A DNA stretch of 64,000 nt from Paenibacillus sp. 37 (lineage in GTDB: Bacteria; Bacillota; Bacilli; Paenibacillales; Paenibacillaceae): NCBI RefSeq assembly GCF_008386395.1, contig NZ_CP043761.1, positions 1 through 64,000 of the forward strand, written 5' to 3'. Both the position numbers and the translations under genes were made by a program. Shown piece after piece: positions 33,389-43,301 of the stretch (position 1 is its first letter; every line of letters begins with the position of its first letter). The notes beneath the pieces are model-generated. The model was not told the origin of the DNA. It did not search any database and was given only the letters and a program-made list of their open reading frames with translations.

Positions 33389-34573
33389 GTGGGCACATTC
33401 CAACCAGAAGAGACCCATGAGTCACGATCATCCAGTAAGTCTTTCGCGTTGCGGTGGAAGCATGAGAACATGCGTCAAATGGCATTGATCGCGATTTTCT
33501 CAATTGCGCTTACAATCATGATCTTGTTAGTCGTTTACGGTCAGGCCGGGAAACAAATTTCACTGGTTATTGATGGCAAAGCTCAGGTGGTAGAGACTCG
33601 TACAGGAATGCTTCAGGAAATGCTGGAGGAGCAGTCGATCACAGTCAGCCCTCACGATAAGGTATCCATGTCCATGAACGGGGCAATTACAGATGGAGAC
33701 CGAATTGTTATTGAGCGGGCCGTTCCAGTTAACATTACGGCAGACGGAGACACCAAGACTCTGTATACAACGGATTCATCGGTAGAAGATGCAATTCAAA
33801 AATCAGGTATTCAAGTTGAAAGTAATGATAAAGTGTATCCGGCGCTTGGAACTGCGATCAAAGCGGAGATGAAGATCCGTGTAGTGCGCGTAACAAAGCG
33901 TACAGTCGAAGTAGAGCAACCGATCGCTTACAAAGTCATTAAAACGGCTGACCCTAGCTTGTACAAAGGGGATAACCGTGTCGTTGTGAACGGCAAAGAA
34001 GGCAAACTTGTGCAGCATATCGAAAAGGTATTTCAGGATGGAGAATTGGTCTCCAAAAAAATGGTCCGCAAATCTGTCGCGAATAATCGTGTAGATAAAG
34101 TGATCGCTGTCGGCACCAAAGCAAAACCGGTCGTGAAAGAACCTGAGATTCAGACCGTATCGGCTCAAACTTCAACAACCAAAAAGGCTACAACAACGAA
34201 CTCGAAGAAAACATCTGCCTCGGGCAGCAAAGTGATTACCGTATCCGGGACTTCTTTTAAATACTCCAAAGTACTTAAAAATGTATCTATGACTGCCTAC
34301 TCTTCTGAAGAGCCTGGCATTGGAACTAAAACAGCTTCCGGTACTCGTGTAACGGAAGGGCGCACCATCGCGGTTGATCCCAAAGTCATTCCAATTGGCT
34401 GGTGGGTATATATCGAAGGTCTGGGATTCCGTCGTGCGGAAGACACAGGCGGCGCGATTAAAGGCAACAAAATTGATGTGTATTATGACAGTGTGAAGCA
34501 TGCCCTGAATTTTGGACGTAAGAAAGGCAAGACGGTCTACGTGATCGGTCCGGTGAAGCCGGAAGCGAACTAA
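33389..34573 (+). CDS. yabE: YabE-type cell-wall protein with DUF348, G5 and 3D domains
   Basis: A 394-residue exported protein. A short polar N-terminus is followed by a membrane anchor (about 30-50), two DUF348 repeats (ISLVIDGKAQVVETRTG; VPVNITADGD), a G5 domain, a Thr/Lys/Ser linker, and a C-terminal 3D domain. The 3D domain carries its three aspartates in AVDPKVIPIG, EDTGGAIKG and KIDVYYDS. This is the resuscitation-factor-like lytic transglycosylase architecture, acting on peptidoglycan. GTG 33389 follows AAGGAGG by 8 bases. The riboswitch upstream ties it to cyclic-di-AMP, known to regulate wall hydrolases. Confidence 0.93.
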   Translation: MGTFQPEETHESRSSSKSFALRWKHENMRQMALIAIFSIALTIMILLVVYGQAGKQISLVIDGKAQVVETRTGMLQEMLEEQSITVSPHDKVSMSMNGAITDGDRIVIERAVPVNITADGDTKTLYTTDSSVEDAIQKSGIQVESNDKVYPALGTAIKAEMKIRVVRVTKRTVEVEQPIAYKVIKTADPSLYKGDNRVVVNGKEGKLVQHIEKVFQDGELVSKKMVRKSVANNRVDKVIAVGTKAKPVVKEPEIQTVSAQTSTTKKATTTNSKKTSASGSKVITVSGTSFKYSKVLKNVSMTAYSSEEPGIGTKTASGTRVTEGRTIAVDPKVIPIGWWVYIEGLGFRRAEDTGGAIKGNKIDVYYDSVKHALNFGRKKGKTVYVIGPVKPEAN

Positions 34574-34679
34574 AATCGTTTTACTTTGAAATGGGAATGC
34601 TATAAAATAGTTGCATGAATGATTCATGCGGAATATGCGGCGGAGGAGTCTGAATTCAGTCTCCCCCGCCGTTTGGCAG

Positions 34680-34704
34680 AGAAGAGGATATTCCTCTTCT
34701 TTTT
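34680..34704 (+). terminator. Terminator between yabE and rnmV
   Basis: AGAAGAGGA-TAT-TCCTCTTCT followed by TTTT. A second GC-rich stem (GGCGGAGGAG/CTCCCCCGCC) lies just upstream at about 34638-34673. Confidence 0.85.
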
Positions 34705-34728
34705 GCGTTAGAAAGGAAGAAATGGAAC

Positions 34729-35274
34729 ATGATAAAAGAAGTCATTGTGGTTGAAGGCCGTGATGATACGGTAGCCATTCGTCGGGCCGTGGAAGCCGAT
34801 ACAATAGAAACAGGCGGATCAGCCATCAACCAACGCATTCTGAAGCGGATTGCGCTTGCTCAGGAGAGACGGGGAGTCATTGTACTGACAGATCCGGATC
34901 ATGCCGGCGAACGCATTCGTAAAATTATTGCGAATAAGGTGCCTGGATGCAAGCATGCTTTCATTCCGGAAGCCGATGCAACGCGCAAAGGGGACATTGG
35001 GGTGGAGAATGCCTCACCAGAGGCGATCCGTCATGCTCTGGCGCGCGTACATACATCATACGAAGGTGCTCCGAGCCTGATCGATTGGGAGGACCTGATC
35101 GCGGCAGGACTTATCGTGCATCCGCAGGCTGCTGCACGTCGCATGGAGATGGGCAATCTGCTGGGCATCGGTTATTGTAACGGTAAGCAGTTCCACAAAC
35201 GTCTCAGTGTATTTCAGATTACACGGGAAGAGTTCTCTACAGCATTAGCGCAAATTGAACGTGAAGGATTGTGA
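34729..35274 (+). CDS. rnmV: Ribonuclease M5
   Basis: RNase M5 trims 5S rRNA precursors. The 181-residue protein has an N-terminal TOPRIM domain with EGRDD (9-13) and the metal motif DPDHAG (55-60). The C-terminal part ([19 protein letters not shown]) contacts RNA or ribosomal protein L18. Length matches the family. It lies 4 bases before rsmA, so the two are coupled. Confidence 0.97.
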   Translation: MIKEVIVVEGRDDTVAIRRAVEADTIETGGSAINQRILKRIALAQERRGVIVLTDPDHAGERIRKIIANKVPGCKHAFIPEADATRKGDIGVENASPEAIRHALARVHTSYEGAPSLIDWEDLIAAGLIVHPQAAARRMEMGNLLGIGYCNGKQFHKRLSVFQITREEFSTALAQIEREGL

Positions 35275-35278
35275 GCAT

Positions 35279-36181
35279 ATGAAGGACATGGAAGATACGA
35301 TAGAAATTGCAACGCCTAAGCGAACGAAAGAGATTATTCAAAAACATGGATTCTCATTTAAGAAAAGTCTGGGTCAGAACTTTTTGATCGATCAAAATAT
35401 ACTGAACAAAATCGTTAATGCAGCCGACCTGGACGAGTCCAAGGGCGCACTAGAGATCGGGCCGGGTATTGGAGCCCTTACGGAGCGACTGGCTCGGGTA
35501 GCCGGTCCTGTCACAGCCGTAGAGATTGATCAGCGCTTGATCCCAATCCTGGGAGAAGTGATGCAGCCTTATTCGAATGTACGTGTTCATCATGGGGATG
35601 TGTTGAAGCTTGATCTGGCTGAGTTGTTTAATACGGATTTTGCATCCGTGGACAAAGTCAGTGTCGTGGCTAACCTGCCTTATTATGTAACGACTCCAAT
35701 CATGATGAAACTGTTGGAAGAGAAGCTGCCGGTAGACAGTATTGTTGTCATGATCCAAAAAGAAGTGGCTGAACGGATGGCTGCTGCACCAGGATCAAAA
35801 GATTACGGCAGTCTAAGCATCGCAGTTCAGTATTACAGTATGCCGGAGCTTGTGTGTATTGTGCCGCCCACGGTCTTCATTCCGCAACCTAATGTGGAAT
35901 CGGCTGTCATTAAGCTGAAAGTGCGTGAGCAACCGCCAGTGGAGATTCCGGATGAAGCACACTACTTCGAAGTGGTACAGGCTTCTTTTGCCCAGCGGAG
36001 AAAAACAATCTCAAACAACTTGAAGGCACGTTTCTTCACAAAGGAGAACCGGGGACAGGCAGACATTCTGCTGGAGCAGGCAGGTATTCAACCGTCCCGA
36101 CGTGGAGAGACGTTGAGTCTGCAAGAGTATGCCACACTCAGCACCGTAATGTGGGAAGCAGGGGTACGTGCAGCGCTGTAA
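35279..36181 (+). CDS. rsmA: 16S rRNA (adenine-1518/1519-N6) dimethyltransferase RsmA (KsgA)
   Basis: RsmA dimethylates two adenines near the 3' end of 16S rRNA. The 300-residue protein shows [11 protein letters not shown], the SAM site [15 protein letters not shown], and the catalytic [10 protein letters not shown]. It ends with [13 protein letters not shown], typical of the family. The frame is open upstream into rnmV. ATG 35279, just after the rnmV stop and with AAGGAT upstream, gives the normal length. Confidence 0.97.
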   Translation: MKDMEDTIEIATPKRTKEIIQKHGFSFKKSLGQNFLIDQNILNKIVNAADLDESKGALEIGPGIGALTERLARVAGPVTAVEIDQRLIPILGEVMQPYSNVRVHHGDVLKLDLAELFNTDFASVDKVSVVANLPYYVTTPIMMKLLEEKLPVDSIVVMIQKEVAERMAAAPGSKDYGSLSIAVQYYSMPELVCIVPPTVFIPQPNVESAVIKLKVREQPPVEIPDEAHYFEVVQASFAQRRKTISNNLKARFFTKENRGQADILLEQAGIQPSRRGETLSLQEYATLSTVMWEAGVRAAL

Positions 36182-36240
36182 AATTTGAATGAACCAAACC
36201 GGGTCTCTGCCCATACGATGGGGTAGAGGTGATTACGTTG

Positions 36241-37137
36241 ATGAATATCGGAGACTTGGTCGTTCGGAAGTCATACGGCGGCGATGTGACTTTTCGGGTG
36301 GAAGGCCTCCAGTTGGATGCTGCGGTCATTAAAGGGACTGAGTTCCGGCTGCTTGCCGATTCCCCGGTGGACGATTTGATACAGGTTCCCTATGAACCGC
36401 AAAGCGCCAAGACCAGACAGGCGCATGTTAAAGCACATCAGACCCTGTCCCGCCTGCAGCAGAATCGTATGGAACAGGCTGAGCGGAATCGCGAAGGTCT
36501 GGTACAGGATTGGTCTGCTCAGCAGGAACCGGCTTATTTTGAAATGCCTGGAAAGGTGCTTCATCTGGATGGAGATCCGAACTATTTGAAAAAAAGTATG
36601 GATCTCTATGAGCAACTTCGTGTGCCCGCAGAGGGACAATATGTCCATGAATCGGCAATGGCAGATACCTTATACCGCTTATTACCCAAAGTACGTCCGG
36701 ATATCGTAGTTATTACGGGTCATGATGGGGTGCTAAAGACACGTCAGCCCTATGACTTATATAGTCTTGGTAGCTACAAGAACTCGCAAAATTTTGTGTC
36801 GGCCATTCAGGTGGCCAGACAATATGAACGCCATCTGGACGCACTCACTATTGTGGCAGGGGCCTGTCAGTCCCATTTTGAGGCACTGCTGCGCGCTGGA
36901 GCGAACTTTGCCAGTTCTCCAGGCAGAATTCTCATTCATGCACTTGACCCGGTCTATGTGGCAGCCAAGGCCTCCTTCACCTCTGTGCGTGATACGGTCA
37001 ATATGAGTGATGTTCTGCACAATACCATCAGTGGTAGCCAGGGTGTGGGTGGTGTCGAGACACGGGGGAGTTACCGGGTAGGTCTGCCTGGGCTGAATGA
37101 TTTATCTACGTTAAAAGTGAACCCGTCGGCAGTCTGA
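36241..37137 (+). CDS. yabG: Sporulation-specific protease YabG
   Basis: YabG is a late mother-cell cysteine protease that processes spore coat proteins. The 298-residue protein begins MNIGDLVVRKSYGGDVTFRV. It carries VPAEGQYVHESAMADTLYRLL, DIVVITGHDG, and the conserved LTIVAGACQSHFEALLRAGA, whose Cys is the likely nucleophile. ATG 36241 has AGGTGA 8 bases upstream. A sigma-K-like sequence (AACC, 16 bases, CATACGATG) ends at 36220 but leaves almost no leader. A terminator follows. Confidence 0.95.
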   Translation: MNIGDLVVRKSYGGDVTFRVEGLQLDAAVIKGTEFRLLADSPVDDLIQVPYEPQSAKTRQAHVKAHQTLSRLQQNRMEQAERNREGLVQDWSAQQEPAYFEMPGKVLHLDGDPNYLKKSMDLYEQLRVPAEGQYVHESAMADTLYRLLPKVRPDIVVITGHDGVLKTRQPYDLYSLGSYKNSQNFVSAIQVARQYERHLDALTIVAGACQSHFEALLRAGANFASSPGRILIHALDPVYVAAKASFTSVRDTVNMSDVLHNTISGSQGVGGVETRGSYRVGLPGLNDLSTLKVNPSAV

Positions 37138-37151
37138 TGTAGGCCATTTAA

Positions 37152-37174
37152 AGTCCCAATTTGGGGCTTTTTTT
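37152..37174 (+). terminator. Terminator after yabG
   Basis: AGTCCCAA pairs with TTGGGGCT (one G-T pair) and runs into seven Ts. Confidence 0.88.
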
Positions 37175-37191
37175 GTTTGCAAAAAAATTCA

Positions 37192-37221
37192 TTGACAACA
37201 ACTTTTTGATGCTGATATAAT
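37192..37221 (+). promoter_or_regulatory. veg promoter 1
   Basis: Consensus TTGACA (37192-37197), 18-base spacer, consensus TATAAT (37216-37221). Confidence 0.9.
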
Positions 37222-37234
37222 AATTAGTTTTGAT

Positions 37235-37263
37235 TTGACAATGACTGTAAAATCCGGTATAAT
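37235..37263 (+). promoter_or_regulatory. veg promoter 2 (perfect sigma-A consensus)
   Basis: TTGACA (37235-37240), exactly 17 bases, TATAAT (37258-37263). It starts 13 bases after the first promoter ends. Confidence 0.93.
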
Positions 37264-37290
37264 GGACAAGAAAAGAGGTGGTCGTCGACA

Positions 37291-37566
37291 ATGGCTAAAA
37301 ACACGCTGTTGGATATCAAACGCAATCTCGATGCACATATTGGTCAGAAAATTATGTTGCGGGCTAATGGTGGCCGCCGTAAGACCATTGAGCGTACGGG
37401 TGTATTGGAAGAAACGTACCCTTCTGTTTTTATTGTTAAGCTTGATGAGGAGCAAGAAACCTTCAAGCGAGTATCTTATAGTTATGCGGATATACTTACG
37501 GAGTCGGTGGAAGTCATGGTTTATGACCCGGGCAGCCAGACGCATAGCTCCTATATGGAGACGTAA
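37291..37566 (+). CDS. veg: Veg protein
   Basis: A 91-residue protein of the Veg family ([18 protein letters not shown] ... [16 protein letters not shown]). In B. subtilis veg is very highly expressed in vegetative cells and influences biofilm formation; the molecular mechanism is unclear. AAAAGAGGTGG precedes the ATG. Two strong tandem promoters lie directly upstream, and a terminator follows, so it is monocistronic. Length and sequence fit the family fully. Confidence 0.97.
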   Translation: MAKNTLLDIKRNLDAHIGQKIMLRANGGRRKTIERTGVLEETYPSVFIVKLDEEQETFKRVSYSYADILTESVEVMVYDPGSQTHSSYMET

Positions 37567-37580
37567 GTATCGATTTACAG

Positions 37581-37612
37581 GCGATTCGCCCCACAAGGCG
37601 GATCGCTTTTTT
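37581..37612 (+). terminator. Terminator after veg
   Basis: GCGATTCGCC pairs with GGCGGATCGC (small internal bulge), then a T-run. Confidence 0.88.
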
Positions 37613-37815
37613 GTTTTTTTAAACACCAATTCGTCCTCTAACGTAACCCATACATACTCAGGAATGAGCGAGGAACGGTCGCGGCATACTATATGGACAG
37701 GTGAAGGACAGTTTCTTAAAGCAATGCAGGAAACTGAATATAGCCTGATGACAAGATGTCCAAAACGTGAACGAACTCATCACATTATGAAGGATACTTT
37801 GGAGGAGGATGGTTC

Positions 37816-37992
37816 ATGAGTCGCAGAAGAAGAAGTGTTATGTCAGAGGATCTGAAGAATGAGCTCGCGAAAGACCTGGGCTTCTATGATACGGTCCAAC
37901 AGGAAGGTTGGGGTGGAATTAAAGCCAAGGATGCAGGAAACATGGTGAAAAGAGCCATTCAACTTGCTGAGCAGGCTGCCCGCAAATCTTAA
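37816..37992 (+). CDS. sspF: Small acid-soluble spore protein SspF type
   Basis: A 58-residue protein ([20 protein letters not shown] ... [20 protein letters not shown]). It is the SspF kind of alpha/beta SASP, located after veg as in B. subtilis. Such proteins bind and protect spore DNA. The [11 protein letters not shown] segment matches the family region with the GPR-cleavage-like environment. TGGAGGAGG lies 5-8 bases before the ATG. I could not place a clean sigma-G promoter in the 200 bases upstream. A terminator follows. Confidence 0.93.
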   Translation: MSRRRRSVMSEDLKNELAKDLGFYDTVQQEGWGGIKAKDAGNMVKRAIQLAEQAARKS

Positions 37993-38011
37993 TCCGATTC
38001 AAACAGACTGA

Positions 38012-38048
38012 AAAGCGGGGAAATCCGTCAGGAACTACCCCGCTTTTT
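38012..38048 (+). terminator. Terminator after sspF
   Basis: AAAGCGGGG pairs with CCCCGCTTT, 17-base loop, T-run. Confidence 0.85.
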
Positions 38049-38074
38049 CCCCTTAGATGCGGAATACAAATGAC

Positions 38075-38103
38075 TTGACAGCCCCATTTTGATATAATAT
38101 GTT
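38075..38103 (+). promoter_or_regulatory. Promoter of ispE
   Basis: TTGACA at 38075-38080 and TATGTT at 38098-38103 with 17-base spacing. A perfect TATAAT at 38093-38098 overlaps but is only 12 bases from that -35; it would need the weaker ATGACT at 38070-38075. Confidence 0.6.
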
Positions 38104-38132
38104 AAGTTGTCTTAGGGAAAAGGTGAGGACGG

Positions 38133-38996
38133 GTGAACGCCTTGAAAATTTACGAAAAAGCGCCTGCTAAAATTAATTTGATGCTGGACGTTTTACATAA
38201 AAGAAGCGATGGATTCCATGAAGTTGAAATGATCATGACCATGGTCGATCTGGCTGATCGGCTGGAAATGTCGGAGCTGCCGCGAGATACCATTTTTATC
38301 TCCAGTCAGGCGGGTTATATCCCGCTCGACGAGAAGAATCTGGCTTTCCAGGCAGCCAGACTCATTAAGGAGCGCTATAACGTGCGTACGGGTGTCCATA
38401 TTCATCTGGATAAAAAGATTCCAGTTGCAGCCGGACTTGCCGGCGGCAGCAGTGATGCAGCAGCAGCGCTGCGTGGATTGAACCGTCTGTGGCGGTTGAA
38501 TATACCGGATCACGAACTGCAGGAGCTTGGAGCTGAACTTGGGTCGGATGTTCCATTCTGTATCACAGGAGGAACTGCACTCGCTACAGGCCGTGGTGAG
38601 AAGTTAACTCCCATTCCTAATCCGCCGCAATGCTGGGTAATTCTGGCCAAGCCTCCGATTAACGTGTCTACAGCCGATGTGTACGGAAGGTTCCGCAGTG
38701 ACAAGATTGTTCGTCATCCGAGTGCAGCTAAAATGGAGCAGGCTATTCGCAATCAATCATTTACGGAAGTCTGTAATCAGATGGGCAATGTGCTTGAAGA
38801 TGTAACGTTGAAACTGTATCCGGAAGTTCAGCATCTGAAGGATGCCATGATTCGATTGGGTGCAGACGGCGTGTTAATGTCTGGTAGCGGTCCAACGGTA
38901 TTTGGTCTGGTTTCCAAAGAATCCAAGGTTGCCCGGATATACAATGGTCTGCGAGGGTTCTGTAAAGAAGTGTACGCTGTGCGTATGTTGACGTAA
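38133..38996 (+). CDS. ispE: 4-diphosphocytidyl-2-C-methyl-D-erythritol kinase
   Basis: IspE is a GHMP kinase of the MEP route to isoprenoids. The 287-residue protein has [12 protein letters not shown] at the N-terminus, the ATP loop [20 protein letters not shown] (about 97-116), and the third motif [13 protein letters not shown]. The start is GTG 38133 behind AAAGGTGAGG. Position between sspF and purR matches B. subtilis. Confidence 0.97.
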   Translation: MNALKIYEKAPAKINLMLDVLHKRSDGFHEVEMIMTMVDLADRLEMSELPRDTIFISSQAGYIPLDEKNLAFQAARLIKERYNVRTGVHIHLDKKIPVAAGLAGGSSDAAAALRGLNRLWRLNIPDHELQELGAELGSDVPFCITGGTALATGRGEKLTPIPNPPQCWVILAKPPINVSTADVYGRFRSDKIVRHPSAAKMEQAIRNQSFTEVCNQMGNVLEDVTLKLYPEVQHLKDAMIRLGADGVLMSGSGPTVFGLVSKESKVARIYNGLRGFCKEVYAVRMLT

Positions 38997-39011
38997 AATT
39001 CGCTTTTATAA

Positions 39012-39040
39012 TGTACAAACACGTATAAAGGTGTTATATT
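39012..39040 (+). promoter_or_regulatory. Candidate promoter of purR
   Basis: TGTACA (39012-39017), 17 bases, TATATT (39035-39040). The -35 is weak. Confidence 0.45.
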
Positions 39041-39093
39041 CTTAAATAATTATTCGGATTTGGATGTTTCCGTGATCGTGAGGATGGATCTCT

Positions 39094-39921
39094 GTGAAGA
39101 AGTTAAAACGAAGCGCAAGGCTGGTTGAAATGACGCAATACTTATTGTCCAGACCGCATACGGTTATTCCGTTGACCACATTTGCCGAACGTTATGGTGC
39201 CGCAAAGTCTTCAATTAGTGAAGATTTGGCGATTATCAAGGAAGTGTTCGAAGAAGGTGGGTCAGGAGAACTGCATACACTGGCTGGAGCAGCAGGGGGA
39301 GTAAGATGGATTCCGAAGGTATCCCGAGAACTGGCATTGGCATTTGCGGAGCGGCTCTCGACCCAGCTCGCGCAACCTGATCGGATCTTGCCTGGAGAAT
39401 ACCTGTACATGTCCGACTTGCTTGGTCAGCCTGCATTGATGAATGAAGCCGGCAAGATTTTTGCAACGGCCTTTGGCAATATGAATATTGATGTGGTTAT
39501 GACGGTAGAAACCAAAGGAATTCCACTGGCTTATGCGACCGGTGCCCAGCTCAACCTGCCTGTCGTGCTCGTACGCAGGGACCATCAGGCTACAGAAGGA
39601 TCGGCCGTAAGTATCAATTATGTATCCGGGTCCCATAAAAGTCTGCATACCATGTCCCTGTCCCGCAGGGCGATGCGTGAGCATTCCAGAGTACTTATTG
39701 TGGATGACTTCATGAAGGCCGGGGGTACGGTCCAAGGAATGATCGATCTTTTGGCCGAGTTTAATGCTACAGTAGCCGGGGTAGGGGTACTGGTGGAATC
39801 TGGTTCTGTAGATTCAGAAGAACGCCTGCTAACAGATTACGTATCTCTGGCGAAACTGACAGCGGTTGATGCCAAGAGCAGACAGATTTCCGTCAAGCCT
39901 GGCAACTATTTTGACCTGTAG
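39094..39921 (+). CDS. purR: Purine operon repressor PurR
   Basis: PurR represses purine genes and senses PRPP. The 275-residue protein has an N-terminal winged-helix domain (VEMTQYLLSRPHTVIPLTTF) fused to a phosphoribosyltransferase-like domain with the PRPP loop VLIVDDFMKAGGT (about 200-212). It is the gram-positive PurR, not the LacI-type enteric one. GTG start. In B. subtilis yabJ follows; here spoVG follows directly and yabJ is missing. Confidence 0.97.
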   Translation: MKKLKRSARLVEMTQYLLSRPHTVIPLTTFAERYGAAKSSISEDLAIIKEVFEEGGSGELHTLAGAAGGVRWIPKVSRELALAFAERLSTQLAQPDRILPGEYLYMSDLLGQPALMNEAGKIFATAFGNMNIDVVMTVETKGIPLAYATGAQLNLPVVLVRRDHQATEGSAVSINYVSGSHKSLHTMSLSRRAMREHSRVLIVDDFMKAGGTVQGMIDLLAEFNATVAGVGVLVESGSVDSEERLLTDYVSLAKLTAVDAKSRQISVKPGNYFDL

Positions 39922-40040
39922 AAAGATGACGAATGTTATGTCGTTAAAAGGTCTTTTCCATCGACCTGGCATGAACGTTGTCGAATTGTGTATTAAATAA
40001 AAAAATTCCTGAAATTAGGAAATTTTTGTGGTTATAAAAA

Positions 40041-40068
40041 GAAGGAGTTCGTATATGCTGTGTGGAAT
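40041..40068 (+). promoter_or_regulatory. Sigma-H promoter of spoVG
   Basis: GAAGGAGTT (40041-40049) and GTGGAAT (40062-40068) with 12 bases between. This fits the sigma-H pattern RNAGGAWWW-N11/12-RNNGAAT in all but one base of the -35. spoVG is a classic sigma-H gene in B. subtilis. Confidence 0.75.
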
Positions 40069-40109
40069 TATACACCAAGTTCTGATGGAAAAAGGTGGTG
40101 AACACACAC

Positions 40110-40394
40110 ATGCAAATTACGGATGTCAGACTCCGCCGTGTTAACTCGGAGGGGAGAATGAAGGCTATCGCATCCATTACCATCGATAACGAATTCGTCG
40201 TTCATGACATTCGTGTCATTGATGGTAACAACGGAATGTTTGTTGCTATGCCGAGCAAACGTACTCCTGATGGAGAGTTCCGTGATATCGCCCACCCGAT
40301 CTCTTCCGGTACACGTGAGAAGATTCAGGCAGCAGTTTTGACTGAATACGATCGTGCGGCAACTGAGGAAGAAGTCATTGAAGAAGGTGCCTAA
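40110..40394 (+). CDS. spoVG: SpoVG, RNA/DNA-binding regulator
   Basis: A 94-residue protein nearly identical to B. subtilis SpoVG over [20 protein letters not shown] and [24 protein letters not shown] core (here [18 protein letters not shown]). SpoVG binds nucleic acids and affects septation and sporulation. The frame opens at GTG 40095, but ATG 40110 matches the family start and AAAGGTGGTG lies before it. A terminator follows at 40417. Confidence 0.96.
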   Translation: MQITDVRLRRVNSEGRMKAIASITIDNEFVVHDIRVIDGNNGMFVAMPSKRTPDGEFRDIAHPISSGTREKIQAAVLTEYDRAATEEEVIEEGA

Positions 40395-40740
40395 GAACAT
40401 TATTGGGGTTCGAAGGAAAAGAGAGCCATGTCTTATGGCTCTCTTTTCTTTTTGACCGGAATAAGATATATTCAGTATTGAGTTTATTAGCAGAGAACAA
40501 AAAGCGCATCGTGCGCTTGGTGGCAGGGCGGCATCTTAGGAATCATTGGGATTCGGTTAAGCTCGCAGGTACACGGCGTATACATATAGGTCACGATTCG
40601 TTGGTGTCCGCGTTGTTACGTGTGATTACAGAGACAGCAGGCGATGAACAGGACCGGCTTGAAGCCGGCTGAACGATACTCATTGGATATAGATAAGCAA
40701 TGCATTTCAATGGGTTTTTCAGAACAGGAGGTCGTTAATT
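40395..40740. other. spoVG-glmU intergenic region
   Basis: Holds the spoVG terminator (40417-40452) and then about 285 bases before glmU. A 64-codon frame from TTG 40480 has no ribosome site and I do not call it. No clear promoter for glmU was found. Confidence 0.5.
40417..40452 (+). terminator. Terminator after spoVG
   Basis: AAGAGAGCCAT-GTCTT-ATGGCTCTCTT, then TTCTTTTT. Confidence 0.93.
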
Positions 40741-42141
40741 TTGAAACGAATGGCAATCGTTCTTGCCGCAGGGCAAGGCAAACGAATGAAATCAAAATTG
40801 TACAAAGTACTGCATCCCGTATGCGGTAAACCTATGGTTGGACATGTGCTGGATGCAGCACTCAGCGCAGGCGTTGAACGCAGTGTGGTTGTCGTCGGCC
40901 ATGGTGCCGAAGCGGTGCAGTCATTTTTAGGTTCCAGAGCAGAGTATGCACTCCAGGCGGAACAACTGGGCACAGGTCATGCAGTACAGCAAGTTAAATC
41001 CTTGCTTGGCGGCGAAGCAGGATCCACAATTGTGGTCTGTGGAGATACACCGCTCGTGACTCGTGAGACATTGGAAGGACTGATGAATCACAATGAGAGT
41101 CGCGGGGCAGCAGCGACAGTACTTACGGCTCAGTTGGACAATCCCAAAGGTTACGGCCGAGTAATACGTGGAGAAGATGGTTCTGTACAGCGGATCGTAG
41201 AACAGAAGGATTGCAACGAACAGGAAGATGCTGTGAATGAGATTAACACAGGCACATACTGTTTCGATAATGCAAAATTGTTCGCTGCGCTGGATAAAGT
41301 AACGAACCAGAACGCTCAGGGAGAATATTATCTCACAGACGTAATCGGCATTTTGCGTAATGATGGAGATGTGGTTGAAGCTTACATGTCGGATGACATC
41401 GCGGAATCCATCGGGGTTAACGATCGATTGGCACTTTCGCAAGCCGAAGCCTTCATGCGTGAACGTCTTGCCGTACGCCATATGTTGAACGGTGTGACAA
41501 TCATTGATCCGTCATCGACATATATCGGAGCGGATGTTACGATTGGATCAGATACAGTTTTGTATCCGGGGACGATCCTCAAAGGCACAACTTCCATCGG
41601 CGAAGCATGTCATATTGGTCCTCAGGCAGATGTGGAAGACAGCGTTATTCAGGACGGAGTTACGATTAAACATTCGGTAGTATCCAATGCCGAGGTTGGT
41701 TCTGATGCAACGGTAGGTCCATTTGCTAATTTGCGTCCAGGGACTAAACTGGGTCGCAACGTAAAAATTGGTGACTTTGTTGAAGTGAAAAATGCTACAA
41801 TTGATGAAGGTTCCAAAGTATCTCATCTCAGCTATATTGGAGATGCCAAAGTAGGGAAAAACGTAAATGTTGGATGCGGGGCAATAACTGTCAATTATGA
41901 TGGTTATAATAAAGCTGTGACAACGATTGAAGATGATGCTTTTGTAGGCAGCAACGTCAATCTGATTGCACCGATTACGGTAGGAAAAGGCGCTTATGTG
42001 GTTGCTGGTTCCACCGTTACCCATTCCGTTCCCGAGAATGATCTGGCCATTGCTCGTCCACGTCAGGAGAATAAACCTGGTTATGCGGAGAAGATTCGCG
42101 GACGTGCCAAAGCCAAGAAACAAAATGCCAAACCCCAATAA
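40741..42141 (+). CDS. glmU: Bifunctional UDP-GlcNAc pyrophosphorylase/GlcN-1-P acetyltransferase
   Basis: GlmU makes UDP-GlcNAc for peptidoglycan. The 466-residue protein has the pyrophosphorylase motif [12 protein letters not shown] (8-19), the domain linker, and a left-handed beta-helix with hexapeptide repeats (about 255-450). The repeats include the acetyltransferase region [15 protein letters not shown]. It ends in a Lys-rich tail. The start is TTG 40741 with AGGAGG about 8 bases upstream. prs follows, as in B. subtilis. Confidence 0.98.
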   Translation: MKRMAIVLAAGQGKRMKSKLYKVLHPVCGKPMVGHVLDAALSAGVERSVVVVGHGAEAVQSFLGSRAEYALQAEQLGTGHAVQQVKSLLGGEAGSTIVVCGDTPLVTRETLEGLMNHNESRGAAATVLTAQLDNPKGYGRVIRGEDGSVQRIVEQKDCNEQEDAVNEINTGTYCFDNAKLFAALDKVTNQNAQGEYYLTDVIGILRNDGDVVEAYMSDDIAESIGVNDRLALSQAEAFMRERLAVRHMLNGVTIIDPSSTYIGADVTIGSDTVLYPGTILKGTTSIGEACHIGPQADVEDSVIQDGVTIKHSVVSNAEVGSDATVGPFANLRPGTKLGRNVKIGDFVEVKNATIDEGSKVSHLSYIGDAKVGKNVNVGCGAITVNYDGYNKAVTTIEDDAFVGSNVNLIAPITVGKGAYVVAGSTVTHSVPENDLAIARPRQENKPGYAEKIRGRAKAKKQNAKPQ

Positions 42142-42242
42142 GGGGTTTTGATAACAAGATTGCCTCCCGAAGATCGGGGAGGTGCCGACATGTCGCAGAC
42201 GCTTATTGATTCCAATGAACCAGCACGGAGGGTTTTTATTTT

Positions 42243-43196
42243 ATGACTTATTTTGATTCGAAATTAAAAATATTTACTTGCAATTCTAACCCCAAGCTTG
42301 CCCATCAAATTGCTGATTATATCGGGATCCCTATGGGTGAATCTCACACAACCAGCTTTAGTGATGGCGAGATTCAAGTGAAACTCTCCGAGAGTGTTCG
42401 GGGTTGTCACGTTTATATCGTGCAGTCCACTTGCTTGCCGGTTAATGATAACCTGATGGAAATGCTCGTTATGATTGATGCACTCAAACGGGCATCTGCC
42501 AAGACGATTAACGTCGTTATTCCTTATTATGGGTATGCAAGACAGGATCGCAAGGCACGTTCGCGTGACCCGATTACAGCGAAACTGGTTGCCAACCTTA
42601 TTGAAAAAGCGGGTGCAACTCGTGTTATCGCGATGGACTTGCATGCAATGCAGATCCAGGGATTCTTCGACATTCCAGTCGACCATTTGCTTGGCGTGCC
42701 AATTCTGGCTCAATATTTCCGGTCGAAACAGATCGAAAATCCGGTTGTTGTGTCGCCTGACCACGGTGGCGTAGTGCGCGCACGTAAACTGGCTGATTTC
42801 CTGAATGCACCCCTGGCAATTATCGATAAACGTCGTCCTGAGCCAAATGTGAGCGAAGTGATGAACATTATCGGTAACATCGAGGGTAAAACAGCTATCC
42901 TGATCGATGACATTATTGACACGGCGGGAACAATTGTACTGGGAGCGAATGCTCTGATGGAAGGCGGCGTAAAAGAAGTATACGCGTGCTGTACTCACCC
43001 GGTATTGTCCGGACCTGCGATGGAACGTTTGGAGAATGCACCATTGAAGGAAGTCATCGTAACGGATACCATTCCAATTACGCATGCTAATCCGACAAGC
43101 AAACTCAAAGTGTTGTCTGTAGCGCCTTTGCTCGGAGAAGCAATTATCCGGGTTCATGAGGAATTGTCAATCAGCAAGCTGTTTGAAATTGAATAA
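42243..43196 (+). CDS. prs: Ribose-phosphate pyrophosphokinase
   Basis: Prs makes PRPP from ribose-5-phosphate and ATP. The 317-residue protein has the family motifs [17 protein letters not shown], the ATP-binding [25 protein letters not shown], and the PRPP loop [14 protein letters not shown] feeds HprT, purine synthesis and PurR, all encoded in this window. A hairpin CCTCCCGA/TCGGGGAGG lies in the 100-base gap after glmU. ctc, which follows prs in B. subtilis, is absent. Confidence 0.98.
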   Translation: MTYFDSKLKIFTCNSNPKLAHQIADYIGIPMGESHTTSFSDGEIQVKLSESVRGCHVYIVQSTCLPVNDNLMEMLVMIDALKRASAKTINVVIPYYGYARQDRKARSRDPITAKLVANLIEKAGATRVIAMDLHAMQIQGFFDIPVDHLLGVPILAQYFRSKQIENPVVVSPDHGGVVRARKLADFLNAPLAIIDKRRPEPNVSEVMNIIGNIEGKTAILIDDIIDTAGTIVLGANALMEGGVKEVYACCTHPVLSGPAMERLENAPLKEVIVTDTIPITHANPTSKLKVLSVAPLLGEAIIRVHEELSISKLFEIE

Positions 43197-43217
43197 GGAT
43201 GTCTGCATAAAGTAGTA

Positions 43218-43258
43218 GAGGGGTTACGTTTTCCGGTTCAATGGAAAATGTAACCCCT
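43218..43258. terminator. Hairpin after prs
   Basis: GGGGTTACGTTTTCC pairs with GGAAAATGTAACCCC (one mismatch), 8-base loop. No strong T-run follows. It lies between convergent genes and could act in both directions. Confidence 0.6.
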
Positions 43259-43301
43259 GTCGGCGTGCCGTTTTATTAAAAGTGAAACAGACGCTGGTCA
43301 G

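Noticed and set aside
37736..37797. Sigma-G promoter for sspF
   Set aside because: TGAATA and CATTATG are present but not at the required spacing relative to each other.
40403..40672. 89-codon frame between spoVG and glmU
   Set aside because: It begins before and passes through the spoVG terminator. The internal TTG 40480 has no ribosome site and I recognise no family.
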